Source of the DNA: Firmicutes bacterium HGW-Firmicutes-11
Lineage (GTDB): Bacteria > Bacillota > Clostridia > Peptostreptococcales > Anaerovoracaceae
Direction of reading: 5' to 3'
Assembly: GCA_002840285.1 (NCBI GenBank)
Contig: PHAE01000002.1
Location: 62,001 to 126,000 of the forward strand
DNA length: 64,000 nt
A program made the translations under genes and the position numbers. Positions 17,180-25,735 of the stretch are shown in pieces (the stretch's first letter is position 1; every line of letters begins with the position of its first letter). A model generated the notes under the pieces. It was not told the origin of the DNA, did no database searches, and was given only the letters and a program-made list of their open reading frames with translations.

Positions 17180-17208
17180 TTGACAGGTTGAATCTCTTCG
17201 AATATAAT
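17180..17208 (+). promoter_or_regulatory. Consensus promoter of the pflB riboswitch leader
   Basis: TTGACA (17180-17185), a 17-base spacer and TATAAT (17203-17208) are a perfect housekeeping promoter. Transcription should begin near 17215, just before the riboswitch aptamer. Confidence 0.9.
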
Positions 17209-17230
17209 TCCTTTATTGAATGAAATACCG

Positions 17231-17304
17231 CTTTTCTGACTGACGGAGCATTGTGGATATAACCACAAGGAAGGAAAAGTGTAGGATCGCCGACCGTCTG
17301 GGCA
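17231..17304 (+). ncRNA. ZTP (pfl) riboswitch aptamer
   Basis: The leader holds the conserved pieces of the pfl/ZTP motif: TGACTGACGGAG, a short GTGGATATAACCAC hairpin followed by AAGGAAGG, and the 3' element CGCCGACCGTCTGGGC. This class binds ZMP/ZTP, the alarmone of low 10-formyl-tetrahydrofolate, and was first found upstream of pfl genes. Formate made by PflB feeds one-carbon units into purine synthesis, so the linkage makes sense. Boundaries are approximate. Confidence 0.85.
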
Positions 17305-17337
17305 ACATTTCAGCTGGCTGAAAGTTGCTCTTTTTTA
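17302..17337 (+). terminator. Expression-platform terminator of the ZTP riboswitch
   Basis: GCAAC-A-TTTCAG pairs with CTGAAA-GTTGC over a CTGG loop, followed by CTTTTTTA. The 5' arm begins inside the GGGCAAC end of the aptamer, so ligand binding would compete with terminator formation and turn pflB on when ZTP is high. Confidence 0.85.
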
Positions 17338-17382
17338 TGTTACAAAACCAACCCCACCACGCTGAGAAGAAAGGAAATCGAA

Positions 17383-19632
17383 ATGACGATCTCAAAGGAT
17401 CCATGGAGACGATTCGTAGGAACCGAATGGAAAACTTCCATTGATGTCCGAGACTTCCTTCAGTCGAATTATACGCCATACGAAGGATCCGCAACATTTC
17501 TTCGGCCGGCTACTCAACGCACTCTGGCACTTCACGATCAACTGCGGTCATTGTTTTCTCAGGAACGAGAAGCGGGCGGCGTCCTGTCCGTCGATACGAT
17601 GACCGTCAGCTCTTTAAAGAGCTATGCCCCCGGATACCTGGACCGGGATAAGGAGATCATCGTTGGTCTTCAAACCGATTCTCCTTTAAAGCGGGGCGTA
17701 CATCCCTTTGGTGGGGTCAATATGGCCAGAAAAGCCTGCGAGGCCTATGGCTATAAACTTTCCGACAAGGTGGAGAGTGAATTTCGCTACCGAACCACCC
17801 ATAACGAAGGCGTCTTTCGCGTCTATACCGATGAAATCAAAGCAGCCAGAAACAGCGGGATCATAACAGGTCTGCCGGATGCCTACGGGCGGGGACGAAT
17901 CATCGGCGATTACCGAAGGGTGGCTCTCTACGGAGTCGACCATCTGATTGACGAGAAGCGAAAGGACAAGATGGCAGTCGGCGAGAGACCAATGGATGCC
18001 GATACGATCCGACTCCTGGAGGAATTGTATCAACAGATCGCCTTTCTGGAGTATCTGAAAGAAATGGCTGCGACCTACGGTCATGACATCGGCAGACCTG
18101 CCGCCGATGCAAGAGAAGCCTTTCAATGGCTGTACTTCGGCTACCTGGGAGCGATCAAGGAGCAGAATGGCGCAGCGATGAGTCTTGGAAGAGTGAGCAC
18201 TTTCTTAGACATTTATATTGATCGGGACTTATCGGAAGGAACTCTGACGGAGGAAGGCGCACAGGAACTTTTTGATGATTTCGTGCTCAAGCTGCGAATG
18301 GCCAGGCATCTTCGCACTCCGGATTACAATGAGCTCTTTGCCGGCGATCCCATGTGGATCACGGAAGCCGTCGGTGGCATGGGCCTTGACGGAAGGACAC
18401 TTGTCACGAAAAGCTCGTTTCGTATCCTTCATACCCTGTCCACCCTCGGTCCCTCTGCGGAACCCAATTTAACGGTCCTATGGTCCTCTGCTCTTCCCGA
18501 TCGTTTCAAATCCTATGTCGCCAGTGTATCCTGTGATACCGACGCGATCCAGTACGAAAATGATGATCTGATGCGAACTGATTTTGGTGATGACTATGCG
18601 ATTGCCTGCTGTGTATCCGCGATGCGAATCGGCAAGGATATGCAGTTTTTCGGCGCCAGGGCCAACCTGCCCAAACTACTGCTCCTGAGTCTGAATGGCG
18701 GGAAAGACGAAATGACAGGTCTTTCCGTCGGACCGCAGATGGCGCCATTTCTCGGTGAGGTTCTCGAGTATTCTGATGTGGTTGACCGCATGTCCTTTTA
18801 TCGCGCCTGGCTGGTGAAAACCTATGTCAGCGCGATGAATATCATCCACTATATGCACGATAAGTATGCGTACGAAAAGACGCAGATGGCCCTCCACGAT
18901 ACCGATGTTCATCGATATATGGCGTTCGGTGTTGCGGGATTATCGGTCCTTGTCGATTCCCTCGCTGCGATACGATATGCACAAGTGCGGTGCCTTCGAG
19001 ATGAATCCGGACAGATCCGGGACTTTGAGATCCATGGAGCATATCCAGCGTTCGGAAACGACGACGATCGTGTGGACAGCATAGCCAAGGAACAAGTGAA
19101 GTTGTTTCTCCAGGAACTGAAAAAGCATCGACTGTACAAAGATGCAGAGCCAACGCTTTCTGTATTGACGATCACCTCAAATGTCGTCTATGGTAGAAAG
19201 ACCGGCGCCACGCCCGATGGCCGGTCTGCTGGCGAACCCTTTGCTCCCGGAGCGAACCCGATGCACGGTAGGGAAAAAAACGGCGCCTTGGCCTCTTTGA
19301 ATTCGGTGGCGAAGCTTCCATTTGAAGTGTGCAAAGACGGCATCTCCAACACCTTTTCCATCGTGCCGGAGGCCTTGGGCAAAACCGAAACGGAACGGCA
19401 TCACAACCTTGTCGGTATCCTGGAAGGTTATTTTCAGCAAGGCGCACATCACATCAACGTTAACGTCCTGCAAAAGGAGCTACTGCTTGACGCTATGGAC
19501 CATCCGGAAAAATACCCCGACCTGACGATACGCGTCTCTGGCTATGCAGTCAATTTCCACAAGCTTTCAAAGGAACAGCAGAACGAAGTGCTTGCCAGAA
19601 CCTTCCACGGCGATTTATCACCCCTTGGATGA
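17383..19632 (+). CDS. pflB: Pyruvate formate-lyase (formate C-acetyltransferase)
   Basis: The enzyme converts pyruvate and CoA to acetyl-CoA and formate with a glycyl radical, in the anaerobic cytoplasm. Its 749 residues are the usual length. The active-site cysteine pair is seen in [13 protein letters not shown] (near residue 408), and the glycyl radical site in [10 protein letters not shown] close to the C terminus. AAAGGAAA precedes the ATG. Expression is under the ZTP riboswitch just upstream. The activating enzyme gene pflA is not adjacent and not in the window. The stop overlaps convergent tyrA by 15 bases. Confidence 0.97.
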   Translation: MTISKDPWRRFVGTEWKTSIDVRDFLQSNYTPYEGSATFLRPATQRTLALHDQLRSLFSQEREAGGVLSVDTMTVSSLKSYAPGYLDRDKEIIVGLQTDSPLKRGVHPFGGVNMARKACEAYGYKLSDKVESEFRYRTTHNEGVFRVYTDEIKAARNSGIITGLPDAYGRGRIIGDYRRVALYGVDHLIDEKRKDKMAVGERPMDADTIRLLEELYQQIAFLEYLKEMAATYGHDIGRPAADAREAFQWLYFGYLGAIKEQNGAAMSLGRVSTFLDIYIDRDLSEGTLTEEGAQELFDDFVLKLRMARHLRTPDYNELFAGDPMWITEAVGGMGLDGRTLVTKSSFRILHTLSTLGPSAEPNLTVLWSSALPDRFKSYVASVSCDTDAIQYENDDLMRTDFGDDYAIACCVSAMRIGKDMQFFGARANLPKLLLLSLNGGKDEMTGLSVGPQMAPFLGEVLEYSDVVDRMSFYRAWLVKTYVSAMNIIHYMHDKYAYEKTQMALHDTDVHRYMAFGVAGLSVLVDSLAAIRYAQVRCLRDESGQIRDFEIHGAYPAFGNDDDRVDSIAKEQVKLFLQELKKHRLYKDAEPTLSVLTITSNVVYGRKTGATPDGRSAGEPFAPGANPMHGREKNGALASLNSVAKLPFEVCKDGISNTFSIVPEALGKTETERHHNLVGILEGYFQQGAHHINVNVLQKELLLDAMDHPEKYPDLTIRVSGYAVNFHKLSKEQQNEVLARTFHGDLSPLG

Positions 19633-20469
19633 TGTCTTTCCGTCGAGTTGGATTTTTTGACGATTTCCATCAACAAGCTGTTTTCTGATTTCTTCTTCAT
19701 CTCCGGATTCAATGGCGACCTGGTACTCTTCCAGTCGTCGGATCAATCCTTTGATTTCTTCGGCAAGGTTGGTTTTGTTTGCTAGAAATAGTTCCGTCCA
19801 CATGTCCGGATCCAGTTTCGCCACCCTTGTCATGTCCCGGTAGCTCCCTGCGGAAAACCCTTTGTGACTGGAGGCAACCGAGCTTTTCACGTAGGCGCTT
19901 GAAACCACGTGGGCGAGTTGCGAGGTAAAGGCGATCATGCGGTCGTGAGTTTTTGCCGTGGTCAACTCCACGTGGCCAAACCCGATTTCAAGAAAAAATC
20001 TCTTCAGTCGCTCAATCGTTTGAATCTCCGTTCCGGAGAATGGTGTGAGTATCATCGATGCATTTTTGAATAATGTCTTTTGGGAATGCTCGAATCCGGA
20101 ATATTCCACACCCGCCATAGGATGTCCGCCGACAAATTGAAATCCGTATTTCTCGGCAACCGATTCCAGCGCATTGCATACGATCTCTTTCACCCCTGCG
20201 CAATCCACAACGATCGTATGCTTGCTTAGCATTGGCGCCTTTTCCTTCAAGACCTCGATCGTCGTATGTGGATACAGTGCAAGAATCAGGATATCGCAGA
20301 CTGAAAGTGTATCATCAGTCAGTGAGTCGTCGATGACATCCATCATCATGGCCTTCCGTAGTACCGTTTCTTTACAGTCGTATCCTAAAACCATATGATC
20401 AGTATGCTGTTTGATGGCTTTTGCCATAGACCCGCCGATCAGACCAAGTCCAATGATTCCAATATTCAT
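19618..20469 (-). CDS. tyrA: Prephenate dehydrogenase
   Basis: The enzyme oxidises prephenate to 4-hydroxyphenylpyruvate, the tyrosine branch of aromatic synthesis. The 283-residue protein begins with a Rossmann strand carrying [10 protein letters not shown], and shows [15 protein letters not shown], typical of TyrA, with an all-helical C-terminal half. The start was put at the ATG behind AAGGAG, 2 bases after the aroF stop. There is no ACT domain, so feedback control probably rests on aroF and on the leader attenuator. Confidence 0.93.
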   Translation of the reverse strand: MNIGIIGLGLIGGSMAKAIKQHTDHMVLGYDCKETVLRKAMMMDVIDDSLTDDTLSVCDILILALYPHTTIEVLKEKAPMLSKHTIVVDCAGVKEIVCNALESVAEKYGFQFVGGHPMAGVEYSGFEHSQKTLFKNASMILTPFSGTEIQTIERLKRFFLEIGFGHVELTTAKTHDRMIAFTSQLAHVVSSAYVKSSVASSHKGFSAGSYRDMTRVAKLDPDMWTELFLANKTNLAEEIKGLIRRLEEYQVAIESGDEEEIRKQLVDGNRQKIQLDGKTSSKG

Positions 20470-20471
20470 TA

Positions 20472-21491
20472 TCAATCTCCTTGCTTCCAACGACAGGCAA
20501 ATGGCAAGATCCCCCGGATCCCGTCTGCCAACTCATGAAAGGCTTCCATCGTCAGTGACTGCTGTCCGTCGCAAAGAGCATGCGCCGGATCGTTGTGAAC
20601 TTCGATCATGACCCCGTCAGCCCCTGCCGCAACCGCTGCCATTGCCATAGGTTTGACCAGCTTTGAGAGGCCTGTCCCATGACTGGGATCTACGACCACT
20701 GGGAGATGTGACATGGATTTGAGGAGTGGCACTGCTGAAAGATCCAATGTATTTCTGGTTGTGGTCTCGAAGGTGCGGATTCCCCGTTCGCACAGGACAA
20801 CCTGACGGTTCCCCCCGGCCATAATGTATTCCGCACTCATCAGAAGTTCCTGCAATGTGTTTGACAGTCCTCTTTTCAATAGAACTGGCCGGTCAAGCCG
20901 TCCCAATTCCTTCAATAGTTCAAAATTTTGCATGTTGCGCGCCCCCACCTGGATCATGTCGACCTGCTCAAACAGATGCAAATGGGAAAGGTCCATGATT
21001 TCGGTCACTATGGGCAATCCGGACACCTTCTTTGCTTCCAGCAAGAGTTTGATCCCCTCTTCCCTCATTCCCTGAAACGCGTAGGGTGACGTTCTGGGTT
21101 TGAATGCACCTCCACGAAGGATTCCCGCTCCCGATTCCTTCACGCTGCAAGCGATCGCTTTGATCTGCTCCGAGTATTCCACCGAGCATGGTCCAGCTAT
21201 GATCTGAAAATGACCGCCACCTAATTTGACCCCACCGACGGAAACGATAGTATCCTCCGGATGGAACTTCCGATTGGCATTTTTATACGGCTCCTGGATG
21301 CGCTTGACGTCAGCGACGATGTCAAGCGCATTGATCAAGTCGATATCGATGGTTGTCGTGTCTCCCACCAAGCCCAAGATCATAGTGTTCTCTCCCCTGG
21401 ATTCATGGATCTGGAGTCCCATACTCTTCAGCCATTGTATAAGATTATCGAGCTGTTTTGGGTTTGGATCGTCCTTCAGAATTATGATCAT
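20472..21491 (-). CDS. aroF: DAHP synthase (3-deoxy-7-phosphoheptulonate synthase) with N-terminal regulatory domain
   Basis: The enzyme joins phosphoenolpyruvate and erythrose 4-phosphate in the first step of aromatic amino acid synthesis. Residues about 1-70 form the ferredoxin-like regulatory domain seen in Thermotoga-type enzymes, which confers Tyr/Phe inhibition. The barrel follows, with [47 protein letters not shown] and VVDPSHGTG. The ATG at 21491 is preceded by GAGGAAAG. It is the first gene of an aroF-tyrA pair behind a leader-peptide attenuator. Confidence 0.95.
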   Translation of the reverse strand: MIIILKDDPNPKQLDNLIQWLKSMGLQIHESRGENTMILGLVGDTTTIDIDLINALDIVADVKRIQEPYKNANRKFHPEDTIVSVGGVKLGGGHFQIIAGPCSVEYSEQIKAIACSVKESGAGILRGGAFKPRTSPYAFQGMREEGIKLLLEAKKVSGLPIVTEIMDLSHLHLFEQVDMIQVGARNMQNFELLKELGRLDRPVLLKRGLSNTLQELLMSAEYIMAGGNRQVVLCERGIRTFETTTRNTLDLSAVPLLKSMSHLPVVVDPSHGTGLSKLVKPMAMAAVAAGADGVMIEVHNDPAHALCDGQQSLTMEAFHELADGIRGILPFACRWKQGD

Positions 21492-21513
21492 GTTTCTTTC
21501 CTCTTTTCTGTAA

Positions 21514-21552
21514 TAAAAAACCGGCATCCTGGTTTGGTACCCGGATGCCGGT
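21514..21552 (-). terminator. Leader terminator of the aroF-tyrA operon
   Basis: On the minus strand ACCGGCATCC and GGATGCCGGT form a perfect 10-bp stem around a 13-base loop, followed by a run of T. It lies 23 bases before the aroF start and after the leader peptide, the position of an attenuator terminator. Confidence 0.88.
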
Positions 21553-21649
21553 CGATATCGACTCTTGCTTCACGGGTACACGCCAATCAGCGCTCACCCG
21601 TGATGTTTCCATCAGGATCGAGAGCGCCTTTTGCTATAGTAATACCCAT
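21537..21649 (-). promoter_or_regulatory. Predicted attenuator pairings in the aroF leader
   Basis: ATGGGTA (21649-21643, overlapping the Gly and first Tyr codon) can pair with TACCCGT (21578-21572). The latter region, GTACCCG, can instead pair perfectly with CGGGTAC at 21543-21537, at the base and loop of the terminator hairpin. A ribosome stalled on the Tyr codons would cover the first segment and favour the second pairing. A competing hairpin, CACGGGT with ACCCGTG (21602-21571), also exists, so the fold needs testing. Confidence 0.5.
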
Positions 21650-21671
21650 TGCTTTTTTTAAATCGGTTCAT
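21612..21671 (-). CDS. Tyrosine-rich leader peptide of the aroF-tyrA operon
   Basis: A 19-codon frame encodes MNRFKKSNGYYYSKRRSRS, with three consecutive Tyr codons (TAT TAC TAT, 21644-21636) and one Phe codon. AAAGGA lies 8 bases before the ATG, and the start is about 23 bases after the predicted transcription start. A terminator follows. This is the classical arrangement for ribosome-mediated attenuation by charged tRNA-Tyr. The peptide itself probably has no other function. Confidence 0.75.
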   Translation of the reverse strand: MNRFKKSNGYYYSKRRSRS

Positions 21672-21700
21672 TTTGATATTCCTTTGTTTTGATTACATGA

Positions 21701-21729
21701 ACTATAGCATCGAATGGATATCCTGTCAA
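21701..21729 (-). promoter_or_regulatory. Promoter of the aroF-tyrA operon
   Basis: TTGACA (21729-21724), a 17-base spacer and TATAGT (21706-21701) on the minus strand. The -35 box contains the TGA stop codon of the upstream symporter gene, so the two units are directly abutted. Confidence 0.85.
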
Positions 21730-23636
21730 CAGACTTTCTTGCGCTTCGTCAACAGCGAGACAACCACAAGGGTGATGAAGCTCAAAGGTACGGAAATGAT
21801 CGCCGGGTTGTTGATCGGCACAGGAGCAGTGACATCTGGCAGTCCATATACATTGATAAATGTCTCCTGAGAAAGCAGGATCAATCCTAACGCAGAGACC
21901 AATCCAACAGTGATCGAAGCCATGACTCCTTTCGCTGTCGTTCCTTTCCAGAACAGGATCATGACGATTGCCGGCAGATTCGCTGATGCAGCGACTGCAA
22001 AAGCCCATCCTACCAAATATGAGACATTCATTCCTTTGAACAATATCCCCAGTATCATGGCGATGATGCCTACCACGACTGCAGTCAGTTTACCTGCACG
22101 GACTTTTTGTTTATCCGTCATCTTCAGCCCCATATACCGGTCCATCAGGTCATGGGCTACTGCGCCGGAGGTTGCTACGATCAGACCGCTGACCGTCCCC
22201 AAGACCGTTGCGAAGGCGATGGCAGAAATGATCGCAAAAATTGTCACGCCAAAGGATCGGGCCAGGAGCGGCGCCGACATGTTCTCATTGGTCAGATCGA
22301 TGACTCCATTCACCATAGCACCAAGCCCCATGTACAACGTAAGCACATAAAACAATCCAATGCAGGCAATAGCGACGATCGTCGATTTTCTGGCGCTGGC
22401 AGGATCCGGCACCGTATAGTACCGGATCAAAATATGGGGCAAGGCAGCGGTACCGAAAAACAAGGCCAGCATCAGAGAAACAAAGTCTAGTTTGTCTGTA
22501 AATTTAGCGCCTTTATCTGAGTCGACTTTGAATTTCAATCCCGGGCTCAATATATCTTTACCGGGTGTTGGGTTCTGGTAGTAAATCGTGTATTTGTTGT
22601 TGCCGTCAGCCACAAGCTGTTTGCTCCAACGAACCACGGTACCATTTTTGATCGTATCAATGAAAGAAAGTGCGTTCAGGTTCGCATGTTCGTATTCCGG
22701 TTGACCGTATACCTCGCTCATGTGCCCGACTTGATAGAACTTTTCTTCCGACTTGTCCGCACCATTGTAAAGCACCCTTCCATCACCCATCTGGACCACA
22801 TATTGGGTTTCTTCAAGGATGCTACCGTTTGTATCCAGCTTCCAGACACTCTCTTCTCCTCCCTTGCTAAGCAGGAAAAACTTCAAACCTCCTGCTTCCA
22901 ACGGTTTGATCACATCATAGGATTTGTCTTCCAATGAAACATTCGATCCACTGACGCTTTCCACTTTCAATGTGGTATACTGGTGGAATTCTACGTCGCC
23001 TCCCTGGTCAGGAGCGGTCGAGATTCCTCTGGACAAAACCAGAAATACCAACACCATAGAGAAGATGATCAATAATCCACCCTTCAGAAATTGCACGTAG
23101 GTCGTGGATGTCATGCCTGCCATGGCAACGATCAGGACTACGATCGTTCCTACCATTACAACGCCTGCCCAATGGGGAAGACCAAGCAAAGGTGTTACAA
23201 GAGAGCCTGCGCCAACCATCTGTGGGATCAGGTAAAAAATCGAAACGACTAACGTGCTGATCGCTGCCGACAGTTGGATGCCTTTTGAATTGAACTTTGA
23301 ATCGATGGCATCAGTAAAGGTGAATTTTCCCATACGCTTCATGGGCTCAGCTACTACGAAAAGAGCTACGATCCAGCCACCAAGATAACCAATGGAGTAC
23401 AAGAATCCATCATAACCGGACATGGCGATCATCCCGCAAATTCCAAGGAAAGATGCAGCAGAGAGATAGTCACCAGCGAAGGCAACCCCGTTGACCGACC
23501 AATGGATGGTACCGCCGGCAGCGAAGTAGCCGGACGCCGACTTTGTTTTTTTGGCGAAATGAATCGAGATCCCGAGAACCGAAGCGACAAAAGCGATAAA
23601 GAGGATGACTGCCCAAGGCGAAGGTGTATAAATCAT
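21726..23636 (-). CDS. Sodium:solute symporter, acetate-permease (ActP) type, with large extracellular insertion
   Basis: The 636-residue protein is a member of the SSS family close to cation/acetate symporters: the N-terminal half shows GYFAAGGTIHWSVNGVAFAG and GDYLSAASFLG, and the later half LPHILIRYYTVPD. About 12-13 transmembrane segments are seen. A soluble insertion of about 170 residues (roughly 205-375), rich in charged residues, interrupts the membrane core. ActP proper lacks it. The start was placed at the ATG overlapping the stop of the DUF485 gene (TAATG). Substrate is probably acetate or another short carboxylate. Confidence 0.88.
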   Translation of the reverse strand: MIYTPSPWAVILFIAFVASVLGISIHFAKKTKSASGYFAAGGTIHWSVNGVAFAGDYLSAASFLGICGMIAMSGYDGFLYSIGYLGGWIVALFVVAEPMKRMGKFTFTDAIDSKFNSKGIQLSAAISTLVVSIFYLIPQMVGAGSLVTPLLGLPHWAGVVMVGTIVVLIVAMAGMTSTTYVQFLKGGLLIIFSMVLVFLVLSRGISTAPDQGGDVEFHQYTTLKVESVSGSNVSLEDKSYDVIKPLEAGGLKFFLLSKGGEESVWKLDTNGSILEETQYVVQMGDGRVLYNGADKSEEKFYQVGHMSEVYGQPEYEHANLNALSFIDTIKNGTVVRWSKQLVADGNNKYTIYYQNPTPGKDILSPGLKFKVDSDKGAKFTDKLDFVSLMLALFFGTAALPHILIRYYTVPDPASARKSTIVAIACIGLFYVLTLYMGLGAMVNGVIDLTNENMSAPLLARSFGVTIFAIISAIAFATVLGTVSGLIVATSGAVAHDLMDRYMGLKMTDKQKVRAGKLTAVVVGIIAMILGILFKGMNVSYLVGWAFAVAASANLPAIVMILFWKGTTAKGVMASITVGLVSALGLILLSQETFINVYGLPDVTAPVPINNPAIISVPLSFITLVVVSLLTKRKKVC

Positions 23637-23926
23637 TATTCGCAATCCTCCTCTTCTTCTTCTTCCGTGTTCAACAGTTCTTCTGCGTGTGAACTAACGT
23701 GGTTGAACGCAAACGCTAAAAGCATGGCAAAAATAATGAGCCCGAACCCATAGACGATCGCCATGTTCAAGCTCCCAACGTCGACACTCATAAATTTTGG
23801 ACTTGCAACATTGATCACGATAAAACCGACATAGATGATTGCGTAGATAAAGAAAAGCCATTTTCCCAGGATTTCTTTTAAAGAGGACGCGTTGTCCTTC
23901 TTCCATTCCTGCGCTGGTCCGTGCAT
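23636..23926 (-). CDS. DUF485 membrane protein, partner of the acetate-type symporter
   Basis: The 96-residue protein begins with HGPAQEW, has two transmembrane helices (about 23-43 and 56-76) with YGFGLIIFAMLLAF, and ends in an acidic tail of Glu and Asp. This is the DUF485 (YjcH-like) family, usually encoded just before ActP-type symporters as here. The stop and the next start share one base. A helper or assembly role is inferred from the pairing. Confidence 0.9.
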   Translation of the reverse strand: MHGPAQEWKKDNASSLKEILGKWLFFIYAIIYVGFIVINVASPKFMSVDVGSLNMAIVYGFGLIIFAMLLAFAFNHVSSHAEELLNTEEEEEEDCE

Positions 23927-24023
23927 TCGTTCTCCTCCTCAATAAATGTACCAAATGGGGGGGGCGGACGGATATAATTATGCAATCACCCTACCGAAAA
24001 TCGACACTTTTGTCAATAAAATC

Positions 24024-24052
24024 TTTACCGGGTCGTCGGGAAATGGTACAAT
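24024..24052 (+). promoter_or_regulatory. Promoter of the unidentified 12-TM membrane protein gene
   Basis: TTTACC (24024-24029), 17 bases and TACAAT (24047-24052), 36 bases before the start codon. Confidence 0.65.
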
Positions 24053-24087
24053 GTTGTAAAATTCAGAATAATAAAGGAGGCAGGTTT

Positions 24088-25626
24088 ATGGAAAATGTCT
24101 TGGAACAAATCCAGCACTTGCAAATACTGAACCAGTTTTGGCTCTCTATTTTTTTGTTGATCCCTATGGTGCTGGTCGCCAGGACAGTCGTTGCAGGCAC
24201 GAAGTTTTCACCGATCCTGATCGTCGTCGTTTTTGGACTTGCCATGGGATACGTTCTGGTAGCCAGCGGCGTCGCATCTGAGGGTCTCCCTGAATTTCCC
24301 ATCATCGATTTCATCAGCCGCACCACGATCGTTGCATTGACTGTTTCGTTTTTTGTGGGCGGGCAGGAGATGCGCAAGATTTTCGGAGGCATCAAGATCG
24401 ATGTGGAGGACATGGTCGTCCCTTCCACAGAAGAAACGATACTGGGGACCAATCGTACCCAATTGGTTTACATCATCCGTTCTTTTTTTCTGCTTCTCGG
24501 CATCGAATCCTTGTTCCGGGTCATCATCGGATCGACCGATGGAGATATTGGGAGATACTTTCCTCTACTTGCCTACATCGGTTTGATCGGATCTGTCATT
24601 TTGTTGGATTACAAGGCAACGATAACAAACAAACGGCTTTACATCAAAAAAGGTGTAATTGAAATTCTGGGTATGACTTTGATTCTGATTGCAACCTACT
24701 ATCTTTCGGTTGCAGTCAAGCCGGTCATTGCATTGCCTCAGATATTTTTTGCTGTGCTCGTCGGCTCCGGTTCCGGGGCCTTGCTCTACAAATGGAGATT
24801 TGGCCCAACCATCAAGGCTCTTCTTTTTGCAGGCATCCCCGTCGTGTTGGCTGCGAATTTTATGATCGGCGGTTCCAGGATCCTACAGGCGTTTTCCATT
24901 GAAGGAATGAGTTCGGTCATGGCTTATGGTTTCTTCGGACAGATGTTTTGGATGTTCGGAGGGATATCCATTCTTATGCTTTTTGGGAAGACAGCAAACG
25001 CAAGAAATCTTGCTCCCGGTATGGCTGGAGCATTATCACACTCCGGTCTGACCGGTGCCTGCACCGCGGGAGACCTGGGAATGATCGCTGCATCCCGCGC
25101 TCCTATCATGATCAATGTGCCCTTTGTCGGTCACATCTTCGTGTTTTCGATCCTCGCAATGAGCGCGGAACGAGGTTCTTTGATGATGGTTCCTTCTATA
25201 ATCATCGTCGCTGTCGGCATTATATTGACCATTGTATCCCTTCGCACTCTTCGAACTGCCAACGGTCAGGACAATCTCGAAGTCAAAGGCTTGATGCAAT
25301 TTTGTCTCGGCTTTCAGTTGTTGGCTGTCTTTGGAGGCTTTGTGTTGTTGGCGCTTTCCGGCATGTCCATCGGTTATTCTGCCATGGCCAAATCCTCTGC
25401 CATCTCTCATTTCGGCCTCTTTGCGGCCACCCAGGGAGGCATGTTCGGAACGGAAGAAGCTCTTATGATCCCCTTCATCTTTGCCATGCCCTTCCTGATC
25501 CATCCCTTTGTATTTTACATGTTTGGCAAAGCCATGGAAAAGGACGGAGAAATGCCGCGGCTACCGGTCTATATTCTTGGCGCGATCGGGTTGATAGGGA
25601 TCACCTACGCCCTTCTTTTCAGCTGA
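24088..25626 (+). CDS. Polytopic membrane protein of unknown function, possible carrier
   Basis: The 512-residue protein has about 12-13 hydrophobic segments and no signal peptide. I do not recognise the family. Two similar motifs sit in the second half, ALSHSGLTGACTAGDLGM (near 318) and AISHFGLFAATQGGMFGT (near 440), both with S-H-x-G-L followed by small residues and glycines. Such paired small-residue motifs are typical of carriers with internally repeated halves, which suggests transport of a small molecule or ion. An AAAGGAGG site fixes the ATG at 24088; the longer frame from 23980 lacks one. It is divergent from the symporter pair and followed by a terminator. Confidence 0.7.
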   Translation: MENVLEQIQHLQILNQFWLSIFLLIPMVLVARTVVAGTKFSPILIVVVFGLAMGYVLVASGVASEGLPEFPIIDFISRTTIVALTVSFFVGGQEMRKIFGGIKIDVEDMVVPSTEETILGTNRTQLVYIIRSFFLLLGIESLFRVIIGSTDGDIGRYFPLLAYIGLIGSVILLDYKATITNKRLYIKKGVIEILGMTLILIATYYLSVAVKPVIALPQIFFAVLVGSGSGALLYKWRFGPTIKALLFAGIPVVLAANFMIGGSRILQAFSIEGMSSVMAYGFFGQMFWMFGGISILMLFGKTANARNLAPGMAGALSHSGLTGACTAGDLGMIAASRAPIMINVPFVGHIFVFSILAMSAERGSLMMVPSIIIVAVGIILTIVSLRTLRTANGQDNLEVKGLMQFCLGFQLLAVFGGFVLLALSGMSIGYSAMAKSSAISHFGLFAATQGGMFGTEEALMIPFIFAMPFLIHPFVFYMFGKAMEKDGEMPRLPVYILGAIGLIGITYALLFS

Positions 25627-25650
25627 ATCATAACTGCATCAGTAGTGAGA

Positions 25651-25708
25651 GAAAAGGCTGGCACCCCATGGTGTCAGCCTTTTCAAACCTAAAAGCCCTT
25701 TCGGGCTT
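25651..25708. terminator. Tandem hairpin terminator between convergent genes
   Basis: AAAAGGCTGGCACC and GGTGTCAGCCTTTT form a near-perfect stem (25651-25684), followed by a smaller AAGCCC/GGGCTT hairpin (25693-25708). The first stem shares its arms with the hairpin at 15771-15803. Confidence 0.8.
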
Positions 25709-25735
25709 GGTTGTCTTTTCGGAGACGGTTATGAC

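Noticed and set aside
17383..19632. Glycyl radical diol dehydratase or arylsuccinate synthase instead of PflB
   Set aside because: Two adjacent active-site cysteines and the RVSGYAV motif fit true pyruvate formate-lyase; the ZTP riboswitch supports it.
21587..21649. A second 20-codon frame in the aroF leader (MGITIAKGALDPDGNITGER)
   Set aside because: It has no ribosome binding site and no aromatic codons; the overlapping frame with three Tyr codons has both.
21492..21700. T-box riboswitch in front of aroF
   Set aside because: The conserved T-box sequence (TGGnACCGCG) and stem I features are absent.
23957..23964. Run of eight G between the divergent DUF485 and membrane protein genes
   Set aside because: Considered as a phase-variable promoter tract, but it is not placed between promoter boxes of either gene, and one sequence cannot show variation.
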